Of a stretch of DNA of 64,000 nucleotides, positions 28,001-40,000 are shown one piece after another. The stretch's first letter is position 1, and each line of letters starts with the position of its first letter. The position numbers and the translations under genes were made by a program. This DNA is from Holothuria scabra. Lineage: Eukaryota; Echinodermata; Holothuroidea; Aspidochirotida; Holothuriidae. The notes under the pieces are model-generated. The model ran no database searches and was not told the DNA's origin. It saw only the letters and a list, made by a program, of their open reading frames with translations. The stretch covers positions 6,462,284 through 6,526,283 of the forward strand of contig CM074190.1 of the NCBI GenBank assembly GCA_037179385.1, given 5' to 3'.

Positions 28001-31000
28001 CGAAAGAACAAATCCTGTTTTTAAATGTATTATTAGTCTTCTCCTCTCCTTTTCTTTACCTTTCTTTTCTGTCCCCTTCCCTTCTCGTGTGCATAGTATG
28101 CTTGCATTTACTCACATTTGGTTTTTGTGTGTACTGTTGCGTAAGTATAATTTTTTTCTAAGGTGGAACACCAGACTTAATAGCTGATTTTCCTGTTTCC
28201 TACTACCTCTTGCATGTTTTTTGCTTTCACATGCATATGCTTTTACTTTATCTTTGCATACTATGCATACGAAAAATAACTTTGAATTTAATTGAACAAA
28301 ATTTTGCATTTTACAATTCTGTCTCACAGAAATATTGCTGTAGGATTACTTATTTAGATCATGGTGACTTTATGTCCTTTTTAAATTGCCTCTAACCAAT
28401 CAAACCCTACATTATTATTTCAAATGACTGGCATGTATAAAACTCAAAATAGTTTCTTTTTTCACTTCCAATTCAAGAACTGCGTACTTTTGTAGGAATT
28501 AAGTTTTGATTTTTCACTTACACAGGGCACATTGCAACGATATGCACAGGGGATGAACCAGCAGTTGCAATGGGGAGGGGAGGGAAGGGGGAGGGCAAGG
28601 AAAATTTTGGTAGATGCAAATGAAGTTTTGAAAAGCCTTGCTTGAAACTGAGTGCAAAGCATGAGTTTTGTGTGTGAGGTCCAAGGAACGAAGCCCCATG
28701 AAATTCTGTGGTTTTAACATTTTTCTGGGTAAAAATTTTAGCCTTGGTATAAGAGTTTCTTGCTACAGCAAGATGGGGTACTGGGCCTGCTAAGATGTCT
28801 TGTTGAATTCTATGTAGACTCTATGGGAACAAAGCCTCAGTGAGGGGTCCAGGTGGAAGCTGAGAGGTTGCAGCATATTTCTGGGGGAAAGTTATGTCTC
28901 AGGATATTTTAGGTTTATTTGGTTCAGAATTTGATTAGCATCTTGGGGATATAAACTCTGATTATGGCAGGGGGGAAATGCTCCTCCTTGCACTAGTCAC
29001 TGCTTCTGCAACTAGTGTCAACTCATCAAATTTGTGGATGCCCACAAGAGAAAGAAGAGGTGATGAATGGGATTTTATCATTTCCAAAAATATTCAGGTG
29101 ACTCTTTAGGTGGGTGTTGTCATTGTTAGCTCATACCAGCCAAGCTGCCAGTGTGAGCTGTTTTGATCACAGGGCATCTATCTGTCTGTCTTATCTGTCA
29201 GTATGTTAACAATTTTTGAAAATGTCTCTCCTCCCTGCATGCTTTCATGGATTTGTTGTGAACTTGGACACAATGATTTTGGGGTAATGTGCAATACAGG
29301 GTGCTCGTAAATTTGTGGTCCAAGTTTCCAATAGGCCCTACAGCCTATTTTATGAAATTCTGCAAAGTGCCACTCCTCTTACAGATTGAGTTGTACATGT
29401 TGATGGTTTGTCATAATGATACTCTGGTGGTGATTCTGTCTTGGTATCCAAGGTTTTTAGGATCTGAGGCCCAAGATCAATTATAGGGTCAATTTTGTAA
29501 ATATTGCAAAATGCTTCTCATACAAATTGTCTTCTACACCTTTGGTGGTTTGTGTTAATGCTCTTAGTTGTTGGTACCTTAATTATGTATAGAAAGATTG
29601 GGTCCAAGGCCCAAGATGTGGCCCTGTGGTCCATTTTGGTAGGTAAAAGCCAATAACTTCTGGTTTCTCATGAGGTCTACTACTATCCTTAAAACTGTTA
29701 TCTGTCAGTGGAAAGCATTGTATGGATCATATGTCTCCGACTGCATTTAGGGAGATAGCTTCTAGTTTTAATTTGCTTGCTATAACCCATTAAGCTTTTT
29801 TCTGCTTGGTTAATTTGCTAAACTTCATCTTCTGTAAAATTGTCCCCATTATTAGCTCATACCACCCAAGGTCCAAGCTGTTGGTGTGAGCCATTCTGAT
29901 CTCAGGGGGGTCTATCTATCTGTCAGTGTGTTAACAATAAGCCCTTTCATGATTACAACTGTGCATGACAGAACAAAGGTCATCTGGTATCACTCCCTCA
30001 TTCGCATCACTATGTGTACGTACATTTGCAGTAGTAGGCTACACAAGATTACACTTGACTCGTAGGATTTGGGTTAACAGATTAAAATTCAGATTAGGTT
30101 TAGGGCGTACTATTACTCTGTAAGATTTAGGAATGAATTTTTGTTTGGTCTATGGTTATAAAAAATATCTAAAGTTACCTAGGCCTATGGTTTTAGTCTA
30201 TTACAATTGATCTTGTGCGCGCTATCTGTCCTTTGAACACCCATGTGCTAACAGTTAGTGCAACATTAGCACTTGAACAGGGGCTGTACATTACGTTAAA
30301 TGCCCTCGCATATTACACTCCAAATCACAATCTTGGACTGAGGTAAGTTAGAACTTAGCCTGGTGAAGCAAGTCCTGGATGTATATACTGTGAGATTTTA
30401 TTATGAAGGCAAAAGACCAACACTCAACTTTTTATAGCAGCAGCAGTAACGTTAAATACAAGGTTAGGTTAGGGCTATGCGAACTTACAAAGCCTACATT
30501 AGGCCTTATGCCAAACATTCATGTTTTGTATAGGCTCCAGGTAAGTGATGGTGCTGACACTGTCAGCCCCAAGGAAGGAAAACGTGGTAGACCCCCTCTG
30601 TAGCATGGCAATAGAACTTCAAGTGTAGAAATAACCCCCTGATTCCCACCCTAGCTCTTGTACCTTAGGTATTTTTTCATTGAAAGTTGGTACCAGCCTA
30701 CAGCTGGTTTGGCATTCGTATGGTAGCTTAGCAGAGAAGGGTCGGACTGCCATTCTGTACTTCCACGGAAACGGACAAATTCTTTGAGATTTTGCACATT
30801 CAAAAACTTAAAACTGGGCCAGTGTCTTAGGAAAATTTATGAGTGGTACTTTTAAACATTTTCCGGGCGAGACTGAATGTTTTGCCCATTAAGAGATGTG
30901 TTTTTTCAAAGCTACTTTTGGTTCATGTCCATGTTGTTTATTGTAGTCATACGTGTGTAATGTAAGGAGGGTATGCACAGGGGACGGCCTGGGATTAGCG

Positions 31001-34000
31001 TTGCTATATGTTGCTGTGCGGAATGACCCTTGACCCGGGAGGCTGATTGATAATCATGAAAGAGCTTATTGTTCAAAATGCCTTTCCTCCCCACATGCTT
31101 TCATGGATTTTTTTAAAACTTGGACACAATATATTCGGGTAATGGGCAATACAGGGTGCTGGGGAATTTGTGGTCCAAGCTTTTGTATGGGTCCTATGGC
31201 CCATTTTATGAAATTCTGCAAAATGCAACTTCCCCTAGAAATCCTAGGGTCCATTTTGTGAAACATTGCAAAATGCTCCTCCTCCTACAAATTGTCTTGT
31301 ATGACTTTGATGGTTGTTCATAATGCTCTTAGTTGTTGGTACCTTCCTTATGTACAGAAAATTTGGGTCCAAGGCTGAAGATACAGCCCTGAGGTCCATT
31401 TTGTTATCTACAAAGTCAATAGTTCCTGGTGCCTCATGAGGTCTACTACACTACCTCAAACTGTTACCTGTCAGTAGTAGTAATGTGTGGACATATGTCT
31501 GTGACTGTGTTTAGGGAAGTAGCTTTAAGTTTTTATTATGTTGTCACAGCTTGTTAAGCTCATTTTCTGTTTTGTTAATTGCTTACTAAAACTTTATCTT
31601 CTGTAAAAACTGTGAATAGGGCAAATGATTGATTGTATTAAAGTAATAGCAAGTCTTCCTTGAGAATCATGTGTAAGCTATAGTTTGTTGGCTTTGTCAT
31701 TTGTTCTCTGGTCAGTAACAAAAAGTTGAGAGATGTACAAGGGGTCTTTTATCTCTCTGAACACATTTAATTGTGTATCAAGTTGGTAGTTTTGTACAGC
31801 TTGGTCACAAGTTTATTTGGTAGGTTATTACACATCAAAATGGGGAATGATTAAAATCACCTGAGTTTTAGATAAGTTTAATTTAACTAAGGTTTCAAAT
31901 TGAACCATTCTGTCAATGGATCCTAAGTTTGTTTGGGCTAAGTATAGATACATCAGAATATCACCTTTAACTTTCTTTATCGAATATAGGTTGGAAGTGA
32001 GAGGTTCAACAGGTTTGACCTTCTCCACCAGTGGTGACCAGTATGAAATACTGCAAAGTGCTTTTTTTTCTTTTTACAGTATTAATGCTTATTATAATAA
32101 CACTTGGTTACTGTTTCTTAACTTCCTTTCAGGACATTCAGAAATATTTGAGCTCAAGACCCTTCCAGTTAAATGGCAAAAAAGTTGATATGGGTAGAAA
32201 AAAACCAGCAAGCTGGGAAGCTCCTTTCATGGAAATTGTGAAAATTTTAGGGAAATTTAGGCATTTGGAGTGAAATTAGACTTGGCAATGCATAGAGCAG
32301 TATGAAAAAGTTGTGGGAATTTTTGACTTTCTTTCAATCCAGGGAAGTAAACATTCTTCCACTCCTGGAAGTCGCACCAAATGTATTTTGAAACAACAGC
32401 TATTGTCAAAATTTTAGACCAAAAGGTGGCACAGCACCATTGTGACATACCCCAGGGTTATAGCTGCAGTGGAGCATGTCAAACGGTGGTTATTAGCTCA
32501 ATCAGTATTTTTATCTATAGTAGCACTGAGATGTCAATGAACACAACATAGACCTATTAGTACTGTAATTCTATATATGTGAACAACAAGCATTTTTCAT
32601 TAACACAATTTGTATCACCCATGCTTGGATTACCATATTTATTTCCTGGCAAGGAGGATATGTACTGGGAAAGATAATAGGAGTGTGCCCCCTCCCTTTT
32701 GAGGTATAAGCTACTGCACCCTTGGTGCTCTAGTTTCTGGTAGCAGTCAAAGGTCATCTGGGGTCAATGAGGTTCAAGCCGTGAAAACATTGTTAACACT
32801 ATATTTCAGGGTTGGAAGCTTGTTTAGGATTCATACTTTCAATGTAAATGCATAGTAGAGGGAAGATGATCTTTATGGGTTTTGGTCAAAGGTCATCTGG
32901 GGTTACCTTTGGCCAAGATCTTCAAACTTTGTTTGCACAATATGTCAAGGGTAGGGAAGTCAAATATGTGTCATGTTTTTATACTCGTTTTGTGGTTTTT
33001 TTTATGTCTAGAAGATGAAAAGCCAATGACTTTTGGCCAAAGTTTAAGTTCATCTAGCATCACCAGGTTGTCAAAAAGTATTAAAGAACTCCCAAGATTA
33101 TTTTCTGCTGTTAGCAAAGGTCAAAATGCACAATTTTCCAAGAATCCCCAACATCAAAGATGAACACAAAATGAAAAAAAGCCTTACACCAATGACTGAA
33201 AGATGTATGAAAATTCTTGGCATTATTTGTAATGTTCCATGAAAATGTCAATGCATTTTTGCATTCCATTCTCAGAATTTTGCCCTTCCTCTGGATATTA
33301 TGTCACCATCCAATACTGGTGTAGTCTTTCTGATACCTTTTGTCCCCATTTCATGATAAGAGCTGGTAAATTATGACATAGACCAGGACAGGTAAATCCC
33401 AGGTTGCATACATCAATTGTCGTACCTCCTTGTCATCAACAATTTCTCTCACGTTGTATCATCCGTTCACAACTTACACCTCTCTCCTTCTCAAGCACTT
33501 CTCTGTACTTTTCTCCTTGTCACCTTCAAACATGTAAGATGTAGCTCTGTTTCCCATCATTATTGATGATGTTTACCTTGGAATTCTTTCCAGTCTCTCT
33601 CTCTCTTTATCTTATACCGTTCATTAAAGGTATGCTGACATCATTTAGCCTCAGTAGCTGAAATATTGGCAGTCAGATCTGTTCTGCCACAGTTCCTTGC
33701 ATAATGTATGGAAATATTCTTCAACCCCAGTTGATATGGGAAATGTGTGCCTGTTTGTGTGTGAGAGATGTTGGGAGGGGAGGATCTCAGTGAGGTTGAA
33801 AGTCAAGAAAGTCAGAGAAGGCAAGGCATGAGCATTACCTCCTTTGGTATCAGTTCCCTGTTTTATTGTAATTGGTCTCTTCTAGCTAGTCTGTTATGCA
33901 ATTAAAAACCAACCTATTTGCATCAGGGTTTGACTGTTGCTCTGTTCCCCCCTCACCAGGTCTGTTGCTCTGTGCCCCCCTCACTAGATCTGTCCTAATT

Positions 34001-37000
34001 TGTATTTGTGGTATATGAATTAGAAATGGGAAACAAAAATTTTAAACAGAAGAAAGACTAAACGCAAGCAAATACCACAGATAATTAGGAACAATGACAC
34101 TGTGCCTTTAAATGAATCCTTGGCGTTGATGCGTCACGGCAAGTACAAGTTTATTTTCATAGTAGGTAGAGACACCATTTGACGGTTAGACTAAAGACAT
34201 TTTTCAAAGTTAATGACAAGAAGAGGCGGGTTGTTACGCTCAAAAGGGCTTCATCTTCCCAGGTGGGCAAAAAAAAAACTTGTAGAATTGTTGGCTTCTC
34301 GTTTGATAATGATGTTGTAATTAATTGGAATAATATTTTTGGAATGCCTGTCCACTACAAGAATAGATGGCCCACATTGCTCTGTGTTGAAGGATTTCTA
34401 CAAGGTCACTTGCAGTTGGGCCCACTGTACCTAGCTGATGATCACAGCCTGGATGTTTTGTTAGAAGGCTTAATATTGAGGCAAAGTTTTAAGACCTGCC
34501 ACTACATTTGTTAGAAACTTGCATGAGGGCAAGAAGTTGACAAAGAGTTATGGTTCCTTCATTAAAGTATGTAAACTTGAAGATTATTTTAGTGGCATTT
34601 TGTGTTTGCATGGATTAAACCAGACATCAGATGTAATAGCTGTTGGTATGGTAATTAAAGTTGTATGACAAGTCATGCAACAAGGGTAAGGGCAGACAGA
34701 TGAGAAAATATATATGTGAGCTTAGTAGATCAGTCAGATCAGATGAAAAATTATTGTACTGGTGATGGTATGCAGTATTCAGAGCTGTTGGGGGAAGCAA
34801 TGTTACTGTGGAAGCAATTTAGTCATTGTAGCTTATGTGTTGCATTGTGTTCTATACCATTCATTGAGAGGTGAATGAAAAGAGAAATACAAATTTGCTC
34901 TAAGGTCTATTGACCTTGTAGCACTTATGATATTACCAGACATGTCAATTCTCCCTGATTCTCAGGGAGGCTCCCTTGAAATTCAAGGATTTTTATCCAT
35001 TCCAGTTAGCAAATATGACAACCTCTCTGGTTCAAGAAAGTTTTTCCCTCATTAAGTTGCATATAATTCTAAAAACTTCCCTTTTTTGTGTGAAATCTCC
35101 CTCGTTTCTGGATGGAAATGTTGGCATCTCTGTATTACAGCTAGTTCTATGGAGTTTTACAGCTCAGTTCTTAAACAATTTGTTTAAGTCCAGCTGGCCA
35201 CAGTTTTTTTTTAACAGTTGTGGCGCTCTGGCTTGCTTACCCTACTACATTGCTCATGCTGAGCACCAAGTACAATAGCAAAATGCAGTAATTCCCATTT
35301 TTATAATGCCACAGAGGATAAGAATGATGCTTCCATGGTAATCTGGGTAAAAGGAGTCCATTAGGCTGTGGATGAACAAAAACCAGATTAGTTGAAAGAA
35401 CAAAGCCCTCAACCAGAACTCCTGGTACAAATTTTCCTGCCCTCTTTCAAATATGCTTGATTGAAGTAAGGTGTATGACTAGGAAGTGACCTAGCAGACA
35501 CTGGACATTGTCATATGGTATTAATAGAAGTGCCCTCTATCATTTTGTTGCATTTATATTTATACCACACAGTATTGTGCAAGTACCAATTACAATGCTA
35601 AGTAAGAGGGCTGCATGGTCAAGTGATTGGAGCATCACACTTGCAGTCAGGAGTGCGAGCCCTGGCTGGGTCATACCGAAGACTTTTAAAATGGAATGCT
35701 CTGCCATTGTACTTACTGCTCAGCATTAGCAATGGAGTACAGTAAACAAGCCAGTGAGCCATGGATAACTGGAAAAAAGTCTGTGGCAGACTAGACTTGA
35801 ACCAGTTGGTTGGAAACTAGGCTGTTGAACTCCATCTAACTTACTAACTAAGCATGAGCGGTATGCTAAGCAGGCATTAATTTTCAAGGGCCTGACCCAG
35901 TTGGTAATTGCCCACAGTATCTATGTTGTTAAAGTGCTCATAGATCATATGTACTTGTGTGACAATGATTTATATATTTTGTGTCTGCTGGTGAGGTACA
36001 TGTTGTTTTTCTCTTTTTGCACTTCAATTGAACTTTAATTGGAAAGACATTTCAAATTTTTATTGTGGTTTGAACTGCATTCCAAAAGTCACATATTTGT
36101 GACAAGTTTAGAGCAGTGTATTACCTTGGAGAAGAGTGACAAGTTTAACACTGGAGAGGACTCACAGTCATTTATGGAGACCATCAAGTTTTTTATTTCT
36201 GTTAGATCTTAACTGCTGGCACAGTGAAAGGGGATTTGAATGAATCTGTTGTTTTAAAAATATTCATTTGTTAACACTGAATAAGTAAGAGATGCTTCAA
36301 GTAAAAAGATGCTGCAAGTAGAAGTGTGTTAATTTTGTTGTAAGATAACAAATGATGATGAAATGGTATGAAATGGAGGTCTTGGGAACAAATTGTAGTA
36401 AAAAACTAGCAAAATTTCATTTTGTCTTTATGTAAAGACATGTGTTAATTCTCAAACACCAAACAGTCCCAATTCTCCTTACCTACTTACTTAAGCCCCT
36501 CCCGCAACTATCTAAAATTCATCCTCATCCAGACACTGTCTCAGTTTACTGCTTCAAGGTAAGTATACAAGACCCCAATGTGTAATCAAACACTCTCAGT
36601 ACTGTACATGCCGAGTAATTGCATTTCTGTACTATGCGTCTTTGGTTCCTTATTTTAGGGACCTATGTAGTTACCTTGGCTTATGTATGTGTGCGTGTGT
36701 ATCTGATGGACTGGAATGTGATATGTGGTGCGCTACTCAATTTAACCAAGTGATCAATTTTTCAAACTTGATGTGTACCCTGTATGTTGTTGAGTAGATC
36801 TGCCCTATTGCTTTTGGTAGAAGTCAAAGGTCAATGGGGGATCACCAGAGGTAAAAAAGTGAATTTCTGTTAGTAGTTGTAACTCAGGTTCCTTGCTCAA
36901 ACTGTGACATAATTTAGGATAAGGTAGACTAGTAGGAGGTGCAAATATGGTAATATTAACCAAGATAATCTGAAGGAGTCAAAGGTTAGTAAGTAATGTT

Positions 37001-40000
37001 TTACTGATATGTTGCTACTGAAACATTTTAGGGGGGTGGTATAATATAAAGTTATGTGGATTGCTACAAAAATTGTAGTTCCGGGTCAGACCATTAGCCG
37101 GTATATGTGTAATGGAAGAGCACTGGCTTTCAAAAATTTGGTCAACAGTTTTGCTGTTGTGAGCAACCTTTTCACCCATTATATGGCTGATACTTGGAAT
37201 TTGCAGTTTGCTGCCTGGCACAGATCTGAGTGAAAGCATTGTATCATCTTGATGCAGAACTATTTATTTTGGGAGAACAGAAACTAGGTCACCATTGGTG
37301 CAGTAGCTCAACCTGAGTGGATGACAGTAGAACAGCGGCTGTGGGTAGAGCCCGTCATGTGTCTGTGGAGAAAAGAAATTGAGGGGGCCCAACATTTTAG
37401 GGCACAAAACTTTTTTCAGGGGAAATAATTTACTCCCAGAAAAGAGTAAAGAAACTACATCAAACAAAATGTTGTCAGGGGCATAGCCAGGAATTTGCTA
37501 CTGGGCAAGGGAAAGCAAAGCCGGTAGAGAGACTCTCTGTACTCTGCCCCATCATGGGTTGCCATGGATACTACTTGGAGGTTATAAAGTATAATTCAGT
37601 GACCAGAACAGAATATTTGATTACTGGTCTGAAGACACAATGTGCCTATCTTAAAGCTTTAGGCCTAATGCCTGCCAACATGGACTAATTTCATGATACA
37701 ACTTGGGAGTTATGATTTATAAGACAGTGACCACAAAAAAGCAAATGTGATCACTGGTCTAAGAAAACAATTTGCTTAATTCAGCTATGTATGTTACTAT
37801 AGAACTGTAGCAATAGCCTCCAAAAGTATGAATATCATGCTGCCAGAAGGGATTTAATACTTCCATGTACATCTACATTAGGTAAGTATGGTGGGAAGAG
37901 GGATTGTAAATTACAACTTATGAGCAGTGATGACATATGATGCCAAGAAAATCATTCCCCAAGCAATGGACACATTTCAATCAGTACAGTGACTGTACTT
38001 GTCATACTTGGCTGTTATTACTTGAACAGATGTATGCACAGTATAGAATGTTTTAATTTGTATCAGGTAAAGTAATAGGCCCTGCTGCAGTGCTTAAAAC
38101 TATTTTTACAGAAAAAGGTAAGTTTAATTAGTACTTTTCAAGGCAGAGAGCTAGTTTAATGGGCTGTGGTAACACAATAGTATTAGCTTCCTCCCTGAAC
38201 ACAATAAAAGAAATTTGACCTGCTCCATCCCTTAGATATTCCAAGGCTAGTTTAGAAGCAGTGTCTTGTGACTTTTAACTTGCTGTCTCACACTGAGTAC
38301 TTCTACACTGCACACAGAATATCTCCCTTTAAACTCACCTAAAGAACCTCACAAGGTTGACCTCTTGTACACAGGCAGTTTGAAAGGGAGTGCAGCTCAA
38401 AGGAAAGCATGTAGTAATCTGAATTGTGATATTTTTAAAAATAGGGCTGGGTGCCACAAAATTAGTCACAAATGGCTTAAAACTATTATATGTATGAAAT
38501 TTGACAAGAAATTTGTAATCTACACGTACCAGCCATCCATGGGAGGAATTTTGAGGCAACTTTGCAATGCATTAAGGAGAAAATGGCATGTCAAAATCTA
38601 TGACCTAAAATAACCCTCGGATGACCTCTGACCTATATTTTTACAACCAGCTATAAGCCGTATAGTATTGCCATGTTTGGTAACTATCAGACTCACAGGT
38701 GCACAGCAATACCATGCTAAAGGTAGTCCCACCTATTGACCTCATATGACATGGTATGACCTTTGACAAGAAAATCTATGAGTAATGATGAACATGCAAG
38801 AATCACTACATAAGGAATATTATGACCGCCTTTCAAGAACATTAAGCACTATTTGTGGGAGGAGATACACTTTGCAGAAATCCACAAAATGGCCTCTAAT
38901 GACCCCTACATGACCTTTGACCTGAACACAACTTATAGTCCTATGTTCAATGCCCAAAGTATTTAAGATAAGTTACAAGCTGTTGACAAATGTGTGCCTT
39001 AGAGCATTTAAGCAATTGTGACCAGACATGATAGATGGACAAAGTGACATAGGCAGATCACAACAGCTCAAAGAGCTCTTTGAGCTGGTTTGAGTTAAAA
39101 ATAAAGATTTTCATCACAATATGCGATTTCAGAAGGCCGACAAGATTATATTTTTGGTTTATTTGGTATTTTTACAGGAGCATTGTTGTGCACTACATTG
39201 TTGTATCTGAATGATGCTGCTAAAGGTGGTAACCTGAACAAATCAACAAAAGAGAGAAACAAAGACAAGAAGGTTGCTGAAGCACAAGCTGAAAAGTAAA
39301 ACATTCTTTTAATTTGTTTATATAAAAAAGTAAATCTTTTAGACTTCAGCCACAGTGCATATCTGTCATCTGCTGAAGTGCCCCCCTCCCCTCCCGGTGG
39401 AATCTTTGATATGCCCTTTAGTGTAAGCCAGTTCAAAGGAAGGTTAACCTGTGAATTTTCTCAGTTGTGTATAGCTCTCTTAGCGATTGGAATCAATCAC
39501 CTCCACTCTATCTGTATATTGTGTCCATCAACAATTATTCAACAACATCTGGTTACAAGGTCATTTTATGGTCATTTGAGCTCAAAGGGGGAAGAAATCT
39601 TTTATTTGGAATTTCTTCCTACTCATAACTTGGGTGTAATCCAAACTTGGTGTTTGTAATCACCATTTGTGGTCAAACTCTCTGCTCCCTAGCAGTCACA
39701 TTCCAATGAAGAGAAAATTGGGTATGATGTTAAAAGAAAAACAAAAGAGTGGTCATTAATGTGAAGCTGTGATGTCATGAATGCACTTGCTTTATTTAAA
39801 GTTCACTTTGTTTTGAAAATGTGACAAATTTTACCTCTGATATCTTGAGAATCACATATCAGATTTTGTTGGAAATTTAAACAGACTTTGGATTGAATAA
39901 CATATCAAAAGCTTGATTTGACCTGCCTTTAAAGAGCAAGAGCAGGTCACCCCAACTTGAAGTAGTGTAGTAGACTGTCCTATTTCATGATTGAGTGTTT

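Larger units (their letters stand above)
27830..39177 (+). other. MFSD1 intron after exon l (11.3 kb)
   Basis: The largest intron. It holds the two AGCTCATACC copies with the nested element, DR1 fragments at 32.7 and 36.6 kb, SINEs at 35.1 and 35.7 kb, and short tandem duplications at about 37560-37790. A reverse-oriented AGGTCAAAGGTCA sits at 38911-38923. The 111-codon frame at 34179-34514 resembles nothing I recognise and is not called as a gene. Confidence 0.75.

Noticed and set aside
33593..33612. TCTC-rich run considered as a regulatory tract
   Set aside because: A short simple repeat with no neighbouring signal.
34179..34514. A 111-codon plus-strand frame in the large MFSD1 intron
   Set aside because: No family resemblance, no splice or promoter context, composition like its surroundings. 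It is also in an intron with many similar chance frames.
37015..37467. Two minus-strand frames suggesting a small gene
   Set aside because: No recognisable domain, and the first overlaps the tail of a degenerate DR1-family repeat.
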